Positions 1 to 12,358 of a DNA stretch of 64,000 nt are shown in pieces (position 1 is the stretch's first letter; every line of letters starts with the position of its first letter). The position numbers and the translations under genes are program-made. Location: positions 40,834,839-40,898,838 of the forward strand of contig NC_065919.1 of assembly GCF_024586455.1 (NCBI RefSeq), in the 5' to 3' direction. A model generated the notes under the pieces. It made no database searches, had not been told where the DNA came from, and saw nothing but the letters and a program-made list of their open reading frames with translations. Source of the DNA: Bactrocera neohumeralis (taxonomy: Eukaryota > Arthropoda > Insecta > Diptera > Tephritidae).

Positions 1-71
1 AAGCAAGGTTTTAGGGGCAGTGACTGAACATACTTATTGTCAGTAGCTACCAACTATTTTCTCATTGAGGC

Positions 72-1364
72 ATGGCCTCTGAGAACAGTAGTGGATGCAC
101 CCCCGAGAATCCGTTTAGAAGGAACTCGAAAATTATGAGAACACCTCCTAACGGAAAAAATGAGATATCCACCGCTGCTGGATCAAAAAGAGAATGCGAA
201 AATGCCAACCACATAATTGAAGGTGGCAAACCCTCTGAAAATATACAAAGTAGCGAAACTACCCAAAACTTTAACCAGTTGGGTAGTAAAATAAAAGAGC
301 TGGAAAACATGATGGCTGGCCAAAGGCACATAAACCAGGCCATGCGCGACCTGGTAAGCAACATAGTGGCGCTACATGCTAAGGCGGAAACACGAAAAAA
401 CCTACCCAAAAGGATTATGGTAGGGAAAGCATCCCAGGTCTCCCCAATGAGTAAGGAGGTAAATACCCCGAAAAGGCTGCGTGAGGCAATAGGCTTTTTA
501 CCTCCGACTAAAAAGCCGAAAAATGTAAACAAAATGGAGCAGCCCACCTACAGCGAAGCAGCAAAATTAATACAAGCCAATACAACGGTTAGACCCAACG
601 CAGGCGAAGCTTGGGTGGACGTTGTGAAGAAACGAAGACCACTCGAAAAGAAAATTAGATCGAGGCCAGACGCCATCATACTTACAAAAAAGGACGGTGC
701 ATCATACGCGGATATTCTCCGTAAAATAAAAGGCGATAGTGGCTTAGAGGAATTGGGCTCAAGCGTAACGTACATAAGAAAAACGCTGAAAGGAGACCTG
801 CTATTAGAGCTGAAACACCAAGCGGATAAGAGAGCCGAATCGTTCCAAAGTGCCTTAGAAGGAGTGGTCGGGGAAATGGCTGTGATACAGCCAAAAACCC
901 ACAACGTCATGATTATGTGCAAGGATTTGGACGAAATAACTTCCCCAGAAGAGATTTGCGAAGCTTTGCAAAAAGAGTGCGGTATAGAAAATCTGGGAAA
1001 AATAAACATTAAGAGCATACGAAAGACCCGAAGCGGAACGCAAATAGCAATCTTATGCCTGCGAGCCCAGGACGCCAAGACTGCGCTCAAGGTAGGCAAA
1101 ATAAAGATCGGGTGGTCTGTATGTCGCCTCCGGGAATACTCACCTATTCCCCGTTGCTTTAGGTGTTTCCATCTGGGGCACATGGCGCACAAATGCTGCA
1201 ACCCTGTTGACAGGTCGTCACTGTGTACACGTTGTGGAGCCGGTGGACATGTAGCGAAGTCATGCACCAACGATCCTAGCTGCATGCTTTGTAAGGGAGC
1301 ACACTCAGCCTTGAGTACTACTTGTCCTAAGTACTTGGAGATGGCGAAATCTTTAGGGAAATGA
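72..1364 (+). CDS. LINE ORF1, gag-like zinc-knuckle protein
   Basis: A 430-residue protein that in this family binds the element RNA to form the ribonucleoprotein particle. The N-terminal third is charged and low in structure, with a helical stretch around residues 72-100. The C-terminal 80 residues carry CCHC knuckles: CFRCFHLGHMAHKC, CTRCGAGGHVAKSC and a third starting CMLCKG. The ATG at 72 follows a GC purine context (gaggcATGG) and is the first in frame. The stop TGA (1362-1364) overlaps the ORF2 start in an ATGA arrangement, so ORF2 is probably expressed by termination-reinitiation, as shown for SART1-type elements. Intact throughout. Confidence 0.88.
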   Translation: MASENSSGCTPENPFRRNSKIMRTPPNGKNEISTAAGSKRECENANHIIEGGKPSENIQSSETTQNFNQLGSKIKELENMMAGQRHINQAMRDLVSNIVALHAKAETRKNLPKRIMVGKASQVSPMSKEVNTPKRLREAIGFLPPTKKPKNVNKMEQPTYSEAAKLIQANTTVRPNAGEAWVDVVKKRRPLEKKIRSRPDAIILTKKDGASYADILRKIKGDSGLEELGSSVTYIRKTLKGDLLLELKHQADKRAESFQSALEGVVGEMAVIQPKTHNVMIMCKDLDEITSPEEICEALQKECGIENLGKINIKSIRKTRSGTQIAILCLRAQDAKTALKVGKIKIGWSVCRLREYSPIPRCFRCFHLGHMAHKCCNPVDRSSLCTRCGAGGHVAKSCTNDPSCMLCKGAHSALSTTCPKYLEMAKSLGK

Positions 1365-4345
1365 AAATTTTGCAATTAAATCTAAATCACTGCGCTGCAG
1401 CACAAGATCTGCTTGAACAGACAGCATTTGAAGAAAACATTGATGTCGCCTTACTAAGCGAGCAATACTCCCAGCGTTCGGAAAGCACCTGGACTACAGA
1501 CATATCTGGAAAGGCTGCAATATGGTCATGTAAAGGGCAACCAGTTATGTCTCGCTCCGAAGGACATAATTTTTTCACATGGGCAAATATACGAGGCATT
1601 TACTTTGTTAGCTGCTATGCTCCTCCCAGTGCTTCAATTAAGGATTTTGAAGACTTCCTCCTGGAACTTGCTCTAGAAACCAGAGGAAAATCCCCAATTA
1701 TAATCGCAGGCGACTTCAATGCGTGGTCGACCGCTTGGGGTAGTAGGCGCACAAACCACCGTGGGCGTCTACTACTTGAATTCCTCGGCCAAACGAATCT
1801 TACGATCCTGAATAGCGGAACGCAAAATACATTTCAAAAAGGTAACAAAGGCTCCATAATCGATCTCATGTTCGCCAACGACGCCCTTAGTAGGCACATT
1901 AAGTGGGCGGTGTCTGACACATTTACAAATAGTGACCACATGGCTATTATTGCCGAAGTCTCATATGCCGGAGGGACGGAACGCCGCAGCAGGAGCACAT
2001 GCCAAAAACGAACTTGGAAACAAAAAGACTTTGATGCCGAACTTTTTGAGATGGTCTGGAGTTCAGAAAATATACAAGGCGAAGACGCCGCGCACTTGGT
2101 ATCCGCAGTGCGAAAAAAATTGTCCACAGCTTGCGACGCAACCATGCGTAGGACAGCACACCACAACAACCGAAGGCCAGTGTATTGGTGGAATGAAGAA
2201 ATAGCTGGGCTCAGAAAACTCTGCAACTCAGCTAGACGCCGCCTACAACGTAATCGGAGCGAAGAAAATGAAAGCAGTCTTAGGATTATATTTAAAAGTC
2301 AAAAGAAGCTTCTGAAGTCAGCCATTTGTCGTAGTAAAAAGAAGTGTTTTGAAAAACTCTGTGAGGAAGCAAACGAAGACCCCTGGGGAACAGCATACAA
2401 AATCTGTATGTCAAAATTCAAAAATAAAGCACAACCACCCAAAAGCGCATCCTTTATGAGAAATGTCGTCGAAACTCTGTTTCCAAAACACGACAGTATT
2501 TCTTATGCTAAGCCTCGAACCGAAGTCATAGAGTCGCCACTGCCAGTTAGTGAAGAAGAAATATTGGCCATAGCCGGAAAAATTAAAAGCAGCAAAGCGC
2601 CTGGATTAGATGGCATTCCAAACAGAGCCCTAAAGGAAGCCATGATACTGAAACCTAAATTATTCGTAAAAATGTACAATGCGTGCTTAAAAGAAGGAAT
2701 ATTTCCCGACCCATGGAAAGTCCAGCGATTGGTTCTACTTCCTAAACCAAAAAAGCCTCCGGAGGAACCATCTTCATATCGACCTCTGTGCATGCTTGAC
2801 ACTATTGGCAAAGTATATGAAAGCATAGTAAGAAACCGCTTGGAATTAGCAATCCAGAAAGCCGGCGGATTATCAGAAAGACAATACGGCTTTATGAAAA
2901 AGAGGTCCACCATTGACGCACTATACGATGTCGTTGACACTGCGAAATGCGCAGTAAGTGGCAAGCGATGGAAAGGCGGAACGAAAAAATATTGTGCGCT
3001 GATCACCCTGGATGTGAAGAATGCCTTTAACTCAGCAAAGTGGGCAAACATAATCAAAGCTCTATATGAAATACGTGCTCCTCAATATCTTATGGAAATT
3101 GTCATGAGTTATTTTAAAAACAGGCGACTACTATACGATACAGATGAAGGCACTAAGAGCTACTCAATTTCGAGTGGAGTACCGCAAGGCTCGGTACTAG
3201 GCCCCCTTCTATGGAACATAATGTATGATGGGGTGCTAAGGAGACACCAACCGAAAGCTATTAAATTAGTTGCATACGCAGACGACCTTATTGTGGTAGC
3301 AGTGGCTAAACACCTCGACGACCTCCGGAGCAAAAGTAATGAGTGCATAAACGGTTTGCGCCAATGGTTCTCCTCAATGAGTTTAGAACTGGCTGAGCAA
3401 AAGACAGAAGTATTGCTCATAAGTACAAGAAAAGTAGAGGAAAGTATATCTCTGACCATAGGGGAGTGCGAGATTCACTCACAGCCACACCTAAAATATC
3501 TAGGAGTAATAGTAGACTCAAGGCTCAAATTTAAGGATCACCTAGAATACACTGCAGGTAAAGCGAATAAAATCATGAATGCCTTATCAAGAATGATGGC
3601 AAATAAAGGCTGCGTGCGTTCCAACCGGCGTTTTTTACTCGCAAAGGTAATGAGATCGGTTATGTTATATGCGGCTCCAATATGGATCCAGGCGTTAGGC
3701 ATCAAAGCATATGCCAGACAAATAAACACAGTGCACAGGCTGTCGGCACTAAGAGTTATCAGTGCTTTCCGAACAATTTCAAGTGATGCTGCTGAAGTAA
3801 TAGCCAGTATGATGCCCATTGACATCCAGGGTGACGAATACGAACGAGTATACAAATTACCAGAGCCATCTAAAGGAGCCAAAAGAGAAGAGAGAGTGAA
3901 AAGCTTAACGATATGGCAGCAGCGGTGGCAAACCTCACTCAAAGGACGGTGGACCTACAGACTAATACCGGACATCCATTCCTGGATCGACAGACGACAT
4001 GGGGACCTGGATTTCCACCTAACCCAAATACTAAGTGGGCATGGGTGCTTTAGAAGCTACCTGTACAGATTCCAGCACGACATTAGTCCGAATTGTCCGA
4101 CGTGTTCAGAGTGCTTAGAAGACTCTGAGCATGTATTCTTTTATTGCCCTCGCTTTTTAAGTGTAAGGGAAAAACTTAAAACTACACTCGGTGGTAGTTT
4201 TACGGTGGAAAATTTGACGACACTTATGTGCCAGTCCACTGAGAACTGGAATGCTGTCAGCGATGCGGCAGCGTCAATCATGACAAAACTTAGACATATA
4301 GAGCAGAATAGGCGTCCGTCAGTCCGTGCCATAGAGGAGACTTAA
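1361..4345 (+). CDS. LINE ORF2, AP endonuclease and reverse transcriptase
   Basis: A 994-residue protein that nicks the target and primes cDNA synthesis from the nick. Residues 1-220 are an APE-type endonuclease: QLNLNHC at the start, GDFNAWSTAWGS, a GSIIDLMFAN segment and SDHMAI near the end. The RT follows, with SSYRPLCML, RQYGFMKKRST, LDVKNAFNSAKW, GVPQGSVLGPLLW and the catalytic AYADDLIVV, then LKYLGVIVD. The C-terminus has CPTCSECLEDSEHVFFYC, the CCHC motif usual in R1-clade ORF2. No stop or frameshift interrupts it, and all RT aspartates are present, so the copy could be active. The clade assignment is from motifs, not a tree. Confidence 0.9.
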   Translation: MKILQLNLNHCAAAQDLLEQTAFEENIDVALLSEQYSQRSESTWTTDISGKAAIWSCKGQPVMSRSEGHNFFTWANIRGIYFVSCYAPPSASIKDFEDFLLELALETRGKSPIIIAGDFNAWSTAWGSRRTNHRGRLLLEFLGQTNLTILNSGTQNTFQKGNKGSIIDLMFANDALSRHIKWAVSDTFTNSDHMAIIAEVSYAGGTERRSRSTCQKRTWKQKDFDAELFEMVWSSENIQGEDAAHLVSAVRKKLSTACDATMRRTAHHNNRRPVYWWNEEIAGLRKLCNSARRRLQRNRSEENESSLRIIFKSQKKLLKSAICRSKKKCFEKLCEEANEDPWGTAYKICMSKFKNKAQPPKSASFMRNVVETLFPKHDSISYAKPRTEVIESPLPVSEEEILAIAGKIKSSKAPGLDGIPNRALKEAMILKPKLFVKMYNACLKEGIFPDPWKVQRLVLLPKPKKPPEEPSSYRPLCMLDTIGKVYESIVRNRLELAIQKAGGLSERQYGFMKKRSTIDALYDVVDTAKCAVSGKRWKGGTKKYCALITLDVKNAFNSAKWANIIKALYEIRAPQYLMEIVMSYFKNRRLLYDTDEGTKSYSISSGVPQGSVLGPLLWNIMYDGVLRRHQPKAIKLVAYADDLIVVAVAKHLDDLRSKSNECINGLRQWFSSMSLELAEQKTEVLLISTRKVEESISLTIGECEIHSQPHLKYLGVIVDSRLKFKDHLEYTAGKANKIMNALSRMMANKGCVRSNRRFLLAKVMRSVMLYAAPIWIQALGIKAYARQINTVHRLSALRVISAFRTISSDAAEVIASMMPIDIQGDEYERVYKLPEPSKGAKREERVKSLTIWQQRWQTSLKGRWTYRLIPDIHSWIDRRHGDLDFHLTQILSGHGCFRSYLYRFQHDISPNCPTCSECLEDSEHVFFYCPRFLSVREKLKTTLGGSFTVENLTTLMCQSTENWNAVSDAAASIMTKLRHIEQNRRPSVRAIEET

Positions 4346-4362
4346 TTGTCTTATCACTCCCA

Positions 4363-4394
4363 CGAAGTAATACCTAATCAGGTGGTAAACTTCG
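4363..4394 (+). other. 3' UTR stem-loop of the LINE
   Basis: Eighteen bases after the ORF2 stop. CGAAGT (4363-4368) pairs with ACTTCG (4389-4394) and TACC (4371-4374) with GGTA (4384-4387), leaving a 9-nt loop and a small internal bulge. LINE reverse transcriptases often recognise a 3' UTR stem-loop; that role here is inference. Confidence 0.5.
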
Positions 4395-4400
4395 GCACTG

Positions 4401-5754
4401 CTTTGAAATACTTAGTTTCAGGGTTTCCTTTGTTGTCTGCACGAAACACACATGGCAGCCTTCGCGCCGCCAGCTTACTCATATCCAATATTTCATTCAG
4501 GATACGTTTCACGTGATTGTTTGGTATCCCTACCATCTCAACCATGTCACCTAATAATAAGATATGGTAGCAATGTTCGTTGGTTTTTGGAGTGGCTCAT
4601 TCAAACCCTTCAAACTTGTTGAAACCCGATAAACCTGTACTTGAAAGTCGCCAACGAAGAAACTTTGACAGTGATTATCTACGGAGTAAGGTATATCCTC
4701 CATACGATAATAAATTTTTGTTGCAGTAGTGGTCCTCTAAGTAAATATTTAATGGAACAGCCTCATTTTGTGCAACCATTTTCTTATTATCTTATTGTAA
4801 AAATTTCAACAGTTTTCTTTTGGGTAATCCGGTTCTGACCACAATTTAATACATTATTTTTGAAAACGCATACTACATAAACAAACTTAATTGCTATTTT
4901 GAAGGTTTGAAGAGAGACCATATTTAATTTATTCAATTATTTTATTTGCATCTTAACTACTTATGTATGTATGTATTATACTCACTGTACAAAATGTTGC
5001 GAGAGTATAGAAAAGAATGTATGAATCAGTTCCAATCAATTTGCGCTAATGTTGAAAGATTTTAGTGTTATTTCATCGTTTTGAAAATAATACCTTTATA
5101 TAACCTTTGTGAAAAATACACGTACCATTTTTGCGGAATACGTGTTAATATTGGCGTATGTATGCAAAACACTGGTTTTTGTAAATACTGCTAAAGATTT
5201 CTTGTAAGAAATTTGTATTAAAATTCTATAATATTAAAGAGTTAAAGGATACGAGTATGTAAGCTACACTTTTGTCTGGGTTAAACGTTAATGTGTAATA
5301 CTATATATTTGTACGTGTCAGCCACAGCAGAGGAGACAATTTGGTTGAGCTCTAATTGCTATAGCAATCCTTACGCGTACATTTGCATACAAAGGCAAAT
5401 AAATTTATTTAAATTTGTAAAGATCAATTAGTGACGTTTAATAGACTTCATGTACCAGAGTACACAGCTCTACAAGAAAATATATGTCCGCTGTTCTGGA
5501 TATCTTAGCAAATTTTTATGTTTTTAAGTGTCCAGATTACGAATTTAGAGTGGGATTGAGTGGGCAACGGCTTACAAATATTCACATGACGCTGTGCATA
5601 GAACAATTCAAAATATAAACGGCAACGATAAGTTTTCGGGAGTGCACTCTTAATATTGTCCGACTTTTACGAATATGCCTTGTCGGTCATTCATCGATCT
5701 ACTTTCGCCGATGAAATAAATGCAATCATTCGTATGGCGAAATGTTCCGAACAT
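4401..5754. other. Intergenic, no recognisable gene
   Basis: AT-rich DNA with only short chance ORFs and small ATGTATGT runs near 4965. I see no conserved coding signal, RNA gene or transposon end. Confidence 0.6.
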
Positions 5755-6810
5755 TTTAAACTCCTGCAAATTGCAACAATCAAAGCCAGGGGAATACTTT
5801 AAGATGCAAAAGGTCAACCAAAGGATTGGAACCTAAGCAGTTTTAAATATAATTACATATCTTCACCTAAAATGCAAAATAACGTATCATCAAAAAATTG
5901 GAAATTGAGTATCTTATTGATTACGATTCACTACTTCAAATTACATTCATAATATTACATTTGTCCAACATTTTCAGGTTCTGCGCTCAAATATTAGCCA
6001 GTTTTAACCAATATTAAATTTTTTTCCACTCTTGTTCCATTTTATTTCGTGTTTCATTCACGCCACTGTAAATTTTTGAAAATGTTGTTACGTTATTTTG
6101 CATTTTAGGTGACGATATATGCTATATATCTCATACACTAGTGGACAGATTCGGCATAACATTTGTTAGAAAAATTAAAATCATTATGTGTAGTATATGG
6201 TAGTTAGGGTAGTATCGACTCGATTTTATCCATTAACTATTATCATGCCACAAACTAAACAATGTTCCTTGGGTTTTATTAAAGTGCCTCATACACAATC
6301 ACCAATTCTATCGAGCAAAGTTTGATACACTGAATTATTGTTTTTTGGAAAGAATTCTGTCTGATTTCAATTGTATATCTCACACATTGATCAATATTTT
6401 CGGTCAAAAGTCAACTATAGATACTGCGGTCCAAATATTCAGTACCTAGGGTCTTGTACAGTTTTGGTTGTATTTGGACAATTTTTGGTCAAAAGGTGGA
6501 ATACTTTAAGGGAATTATTACTTCAAAGTTTGATTCCGTCATAATAATTACTTCTTGATTTGGGTGCTGGAAAGTGAAAGCCAATGGAATTTTTAATTGT
6601 GTTATGCGGAAGTAGGCGTGGTTTTAGCGGATTTCGGCAATTTTCATAGTGTGGCATAAGAATATTAAAATAATCTATAGTGCACTACATATATTTAGTC
6701 GAAATCGGTCAGTGGGGTCCCACAATATGAGATTTCACAAAAAAGTAGGCGTTTTCACACCCATTTTCCAATTTTCACACCGGCTCTCATAAAGCCATAT
6801 ATGTATGTAA
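5755..6810 (+). repeat. Dispersed repeat A, degraded forward copy
   Basis: Starts with a degraded form of the repeat A head (tgcaaattgcaacaatcaaag) and carries later parts such as the GTAGGCGT and CACACCCATTTTCC segments. The section 6120-6300 closely resembles 52130-52300. No coding capacity. The family is defined in the findings. Confidence 0.6.
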
Positions 6811-7616
6811 GTCATAAGTTTTCTTTATCCTCTTTTAACATACTTATCCCTTAGCTAACTTTTCGTAACTTTCAAACTACGATGTTTCACTGCATTGAAT
6901 AAGTCTGCTAATTTACAAAGAACCTTTACCGTGTGCGAAATTTTCACATTAAGCAGAAAATATTTAAAGACTTGTTTTTGCAGCAATCTCACGCCAATTA
7001 ATTTCCTGTCATAAATAGCAATTGCTTCTGGCAGTTAACTTCCAAAGATGATGAGGCATGAAATTGCTGTCATGATTTATGTAGCAGATTCCTTTTCTTG
7101 CCTCCCCAGACCACAGGATCCTTATTGGTCATTTTCGGAATACCAATCTTTTGATTTCGTTTTAGCAAACTTTTGCTGAGTGCGCGCCATTTCTTCATTT
7201 TTATTATCTTCCATTTTAATCGCCGTCATAATGACTCTCTCATCCATCTACGCTGCTTCATGAATTTAATTTAATTTATTTGTGCACATCTTCCGCTCTG
7301 TTGAGTTAGCAGCTCCGGGTGATTATTTGTCGAATCCGAAGGATTGTTTAAACCCTCTTAATTCATGAGAATATACATACATACATATGTATGAAAATGT
7401 AAACTGCGAAATCTTATACTTTATATTTTTTGAAGTGATTACGATATGATTGTGAGGTTTAACTATATTTAGTTGACTTCGGTACAGATTTCATAAACAA
7501 AATATATTAATTAATTACTTACAGTTCCATACATTTTAGTATACATACATAAATGGAAATGTATTTAGCCGTTACAAAGATGCCTTTTTGTTGCAAGGTT
7601 TTCTTACACCATCTTG
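6811..7616. other. Intergenic, no recognisable gene
   Basis: AT-rich sequence with a short ATACATAC microsatellite near 7371-7395. No ORF, RNA gene or transposon terminus that I can support. Confidence 0.55.
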
Positions 7617-8322
7617 CAACTTGTTGCTACAGAGTAGAATAGCTTTGTTCACTTAACGGTTGTACGTTTCACCTAAAACTAAGCGAGATACATAGATATG
7701 GGGTTACACAAATATGTATGTATAAATGATCAAAATGATGAGAAAAGTTGAAATCCGAGTGACTTTCTGTCTGTCCATCCGTCCGTCCGAGCAAGCTGTA
7801 ACTTGAGTAAAAATTAAGATAGCTTGATGAAACTTAATACGCGGGTTTCTCAGCACAAAAAAAATATGAATTCGTAGAGGGCTGTAATTTGACCGCTGCC
7901 ATAACTAAGGACTAAATTAAGATATAAAACTCTAATTTGATATAGGGGATCGTAGTGACGACGGGCACCTGTGGGCGTGGTCCCGCCTCCTAATAAGTTT
8001 AATGTACATACTTAGCTCCTACACCAATAAAGCTGCTAGAACGAAATTCACCCAGAGCAAAAATAACTAAAAGCGCAATAAATCAATAAGTAAATACTCC
8101 AGAGACATTAAATTTTATCCCCGAGTTTCTAAGAGAGCTTTATGGGATCTGTTATGAAAATTGCACGATGGGCGTGGCACCGACCACTTTTTGGTGAAAC
8201 CTTTGGACCCGATCGATCGATTTCAACGGATTTTGGTAGGTGGTACTCCTCTCATATTCTTACAAAGTGCGTTCCAAAGTAAACAGGACTTTAAAAAAAA
8301 CAGAACAAATGGTTTGATGGTT

Positions 8323-8612
8323 TTATTCAAAATAGTCTTCTTCTGCTTCAATACAGCTTTTTGCATGGTCCAAAAGCATGTCGAACGAGTGTTTTAGCTC
8401 ATTGGCCGATATGGCCGCCGGTATGTCGGTGCAAGCCTTTTGAATGGCCTCTACGTCTGCGTAACGCTTTCCGTTAATGGGCAAATGCATTTTTCTGAAA
8501 AGGAAGAAGTCGCGCGGTGCCATATCATGTGCATACTGGGAGTGGTTAATGGTTTAAATGTGATTTTTGGTCAAATAAACGTCTTTAATGATGTCTTTCG
8601 AATGTTGGATTC
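8323..8612 (-). pseudogene. Mariner transposase, C-terminal part
   Basis: Reading leftward from the Jockey junction the frame gives QHSKDIIKD, then jumps directly to VYLTKNHI, an in-frame stop, TINHSQYAHDMAPRDFFLF and the C-terminus ending EAEEDYFE. The third catalytic Asp sits in MAPRDFF; the first two catalytic Asp residues fall in the missing segment. The order and the tail match the DD34D copy at 50921-51382. Non-functional: internal deletion plus a stop. Confidence 0.75.
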
Positions 8613-8846
8613 TTTTTTTTTTGTAATAATTTGTTTATTTGCAATCTATCTTAAAAATAATAAGCAAATTAAATAACCTGTTTACAATTTAACTTATATT
8701 ATTGATCTCCAGTGAGGTCAATAATAATATACCAATATGTTTTTCAAACATATATATTCAGAATATTAAGTTATCTTTTAATTCATAGTTTATTGTTCTT
8801 ACATTTATTTCCTGAACGGAAGGTATAATACATGATATCGTTTGAG

Positions 8847-11470
8847 TCAATTAAATTCGTTAGTTTCATCTAGTAGCGTAATTGCCAAGGGATTAGTATG
8901 ATAACTGATCCTGCTTAAGTAATTTGAGCTAAGTTTATTTACTTCGTTTTTAACAAATGGTATGTTAAGGTCTGAATGAATGGCTTTATTAGTGATAAAC
9001 CAAGGAGCATTTGTAATTAGCCTTAAGGTTTTTGACTGGTATCTTTGTAAAATTTCTAAATTTGAATTACAAGCAGTACCCCAAAGTTGCACCCCATAAG
9101 TCCATATAGGTTTTAATATAGCTTTGTATAAAAGTAGTTGTGTTTCAAGGTATAGCGGGGATTTATGTCCGAGTAGCCAATATAATTGCTTGGATTTTAT
9201 TTTCAATTGCTTATTTTTGGCTTGAATATGACATTTCCATGTTAAACGTTTATCCAAGTGCATGCCGAGGTATTTAACTCTATCACATTTTGGAATGATA
9301 TTGGCATTAAGTCGAAGGGGGGGGCAATCACCTCGTCTTAGTGTAAATACAATATGCACAGATTTATTTGTGTTTACTTTAATTTTCCAGCGGTCTAGCC
9401 AAGTCTGTATTGCGTTTAGTTCTCTTTGAACTAAATTTGATGCCTCAGTTGGAGAATGATTTGAAGCAAGTAGAGCAGTGTCATCAGCATATGTGGCAAT
9501 GAGCACGTTTTCAGTTACGGGTATATCGGATGTAAAAATGGTATATAGAACTGGGCCCAGTACGCTTCCCTGTGGTACTCCTGCTTGGATATATGTTACA
9601 TCTGATGTTTCATCTCGTACTTTTACATAGAACGATCTTTGGGTTAAATAAGACTTTAGAATTAGATAAAACGATGAGGGAGAGATCTTTTTGAGTTTAT
9701 ATAATAGGCCACTATGCCAGACTTTATCGAATGTCTGTTGTATATCCAAAAAGGCGGCTGAGCAGAACTCTTTACGCTCAAAAGAATCAACAATGAAGTT
9801 AACAACACGGTGGCATTGTTCGGGTGTACCATGATGGCGGGGAAATCCAAATTGATGTTCAGGTATAACATTGTTATCTTCTAGTATTGGCAAAACTCTA
9901 CGCAAAAATATTCTTTCAAATATTTTGGAGAATAATGTCAATAAGCTGATAGGCCTGTATGAAGTTAATTCATTTTCCGGTTTGCCTGGTTTCGGAATCA
10001 TTATAATTTCTGCACACTTCCACTGCGTAGGAAAATGATTTATTCTTAATATTGAATTAAATATTAGTACAATGAACATAATTCCTTTCTTTGGCAGGCA
10101 TTTAGCTACTTTTGCGTCAACTTTGTCATATCCTGGGGATTTCTTGGTACTTAGTTTCTCGATTTCACATCGAATTTCAGTAGGTGTGATATGCTTGATT
10201 GGCAGAGACAATTGGCACGCGGCATCAAGGAATTGCAATACATCAGCGTCGTTGTTACTACTACTACTGTTGAAGGGAGTGGAACGTTGTTTCAAGATGT
10301 TTCGCATAAGCGTTAGCTTTACATTAATCTGTTCTACACCATATATTATTACAATCTTTTATAGGGACATTTCTTTTTTTGGGACGTTTTAAGTATTTGG
10401 TAGCATTCCATATTTTGTTATCATCAGTATTTCTGTAATTTAAATCTCGTATATATTCTGAAACCGATTTATTTCTGAAGTCTTTCAGTTTTTCTTTAAG
10501 CTCCATTGTAGTTTTATTTAGATTAGTTTTATGACTTGGTTTTCTATAAGTTTGCCATTGTTTTCGTATACGCCTTTTACGCTGAATCAGTGCTCTTATC
10601 TCAGCAGACACATGAACGCATTTGTGAGATGTGAATTCATTGCTCTTTTGGGGAGTAGCAACAAATGCTGCTTCATGAATAAGATTCGTAAAACTTTCAA
10701 CTGCATAATCCAGTTCCGTTGAACTTTGGATTGAAATGTTAAGTTTTACGTTTTGTGTTAACCAATCTTGAAAAATACTTATGTATTTCACTTTTGTTGT
10801 TTAAAGTTTTATATTTTCGTTGGTTAATATTTATCACAGTGTTGTAATTAATAATAAAAGGCGAGTGATCTGAGCTTAGTTCTTGTGAGCTTGCAATATC
10901 TAGCAGTTGGGGTGGTATACCTCTATACACTGCAAAGTCGAGTAAGTCAGGGATTTTTAAGGGATCACTCGGCCAGTAGGTAGGCTCACCAGTTGAATGC
11001 GTGGATAAATTGTTGTTGACTATGCATTTATAAAGTTCTCTACCTTTTGGGTTGGGTGTACGTGAACCCCACCAGGGATATAAAAAATCTGTGGCCGAAA
11101 GAGTTAAAAAATTGTTCGTATTCAAAAGTAGTGATATTATGTCTTGGTGGTGTATACATGGCATAAATTTTCAAGTCCATGTTGTTGCACTTAATTTTTA
11201 TCCCAGCGGCTTGTATTTGCAACGTTTGTATTGGCTCAAGTATATCATATTTAATGTTACTTTTTAACTGCCAGCATGACCGCTGTTACTAGGATGGTTA
11301 GAGGTGACTATATCATAATTTTTAATTTTAACGAACGTTTTATTTGTAAAATGAGTTTCTGACAGTAGCATAATATCAATAAAATTTGTATTTAAAAATA
11401 CTTCAGTTTCTAAAGCATGACGGGATAAGCCATTGGCATTCCATATTGCTAATCTTAAATTCACTTGCAT
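8847..11470 (-). pseudogene. Jockey ORF2, endonuclease and reverse transcriptase
   Basis: The endonuclease begins at 11470 (LRLAIWNANGLSRHALE, LLSETHFT) and is frameshifted near 11265, 11160 and 10790; the segment YAMYTPPRH and the GSRTPNPKGREL target-binding loop lie in different frames. A linker (10324-10791) leads into a long open RT (8847-10307, 486 residues): TSYRPISLLTLFSKIFERI, HQFGFPRHHGT, LDIQQTFDKVWH, GVPQGSVLGPVLY and the catalytic ATYADDTALLAS. LDIQQTFD has Q where most relatives have A in the A-box region. At least three frame breaks make it inactive. Confidence 0.85.
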
Positions 11471-12358
11471 AGTTTATTAGGAAGTAAAGACATCATACTA
11501 AGCAGTGTGTTTGTTAGTTCTATGTGCTTAGTTAGCAATTGCTCAATTTTTTCTATTGTGTTTTGTCCGTTCGTGTCATTGCTGTTTACATTACCTTTTA
11601 CAACATTAGCATACGATTGCTCAGCGTTGTTATTTGTGTAATTATTGGTGTAGTTTACGCTCTCTTTATTGCCCGGAGCTGAAAGGTTATGTAGGCTTGT
11701 GTTTTTATTCTCCTTTGTATGATTTGCAGCTTGCGGTTTATTTCGAATAAGTTGTTGGTACACAGCACAACCTTTGTAATTCGCTGTGTGATTTTGGAGG
11801 CAATGTACACAGGTAGGCAAAATTTCTTTGGGTTTGGTGCATTCTGCAGTTGAGTGCATTAAGTTACATTTTACGCACTTAAATGGTTTTTTGCAGTAAG
11901 TTTTGGTATGTCCAAACTCTTGGCATCAATAACACTGAACTATATCATTTGTTTGACGAGGTGCTTCCACCTTAATAATTGCATCTATATATATAAAAAT
12001 AAGTGGCAATTTAATGGTACGCTATAGCTCAAGAACCACTGAACGAATCACCTCCAAATTTTTAGGGTACCTTCGGGCCTATGAGTACATGGTTTCTGTG
12101 AAGTTTGCATTGCATTGGACAAGTGGTTTCAAAGATATATGGTCTGTTCTGAAATGCACCATGTTGCGCAAACTGCTTTTGCCCGACCAGCAGCACTGCA
12201 AAATGTAAGTATTAGAAAAAAGTCGCCGCTCAGCTATCTAGCAAGAATGATGCATAACGAGGCATCTCGACAGGATAGAATATATAGAATACGAACTGTC
12301 AAATCTATAACTATTGCCATTGCCAAATCTGTATGTGGGCATTTGCTATCATGATATA

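Larger units (their letters stand above)
1..4400 (+). mobile_element. R1-like non-LTR retrotransposon, near complete
   Basis: The two overlapping ORFs (gag-like ORF1, endonuclease/RT ORF2) followed by a short 3' UTR with a hairpin form a LINE of about 4.4 kb. The first 71 bases are the visible part of the 5' UTR; the true 5' end lies before the window. No RNase H domain follows the RT; instead there is a C-terminal CCHC motif, as in the R1 clade. The 3' boundary is not marked by a clear poly(A), so 4400 is an estimate. Both ORFs are open, suggesting recent insertion. Confidence 0.85.

Noticed and set aside
548..1375. 275-codon minus-strand ORF
   Set aside because: Antisense shadow of the zinc-knuckle ORF1, with no motif of its own. 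The same applies to the other minus ORFs under 72-4345.
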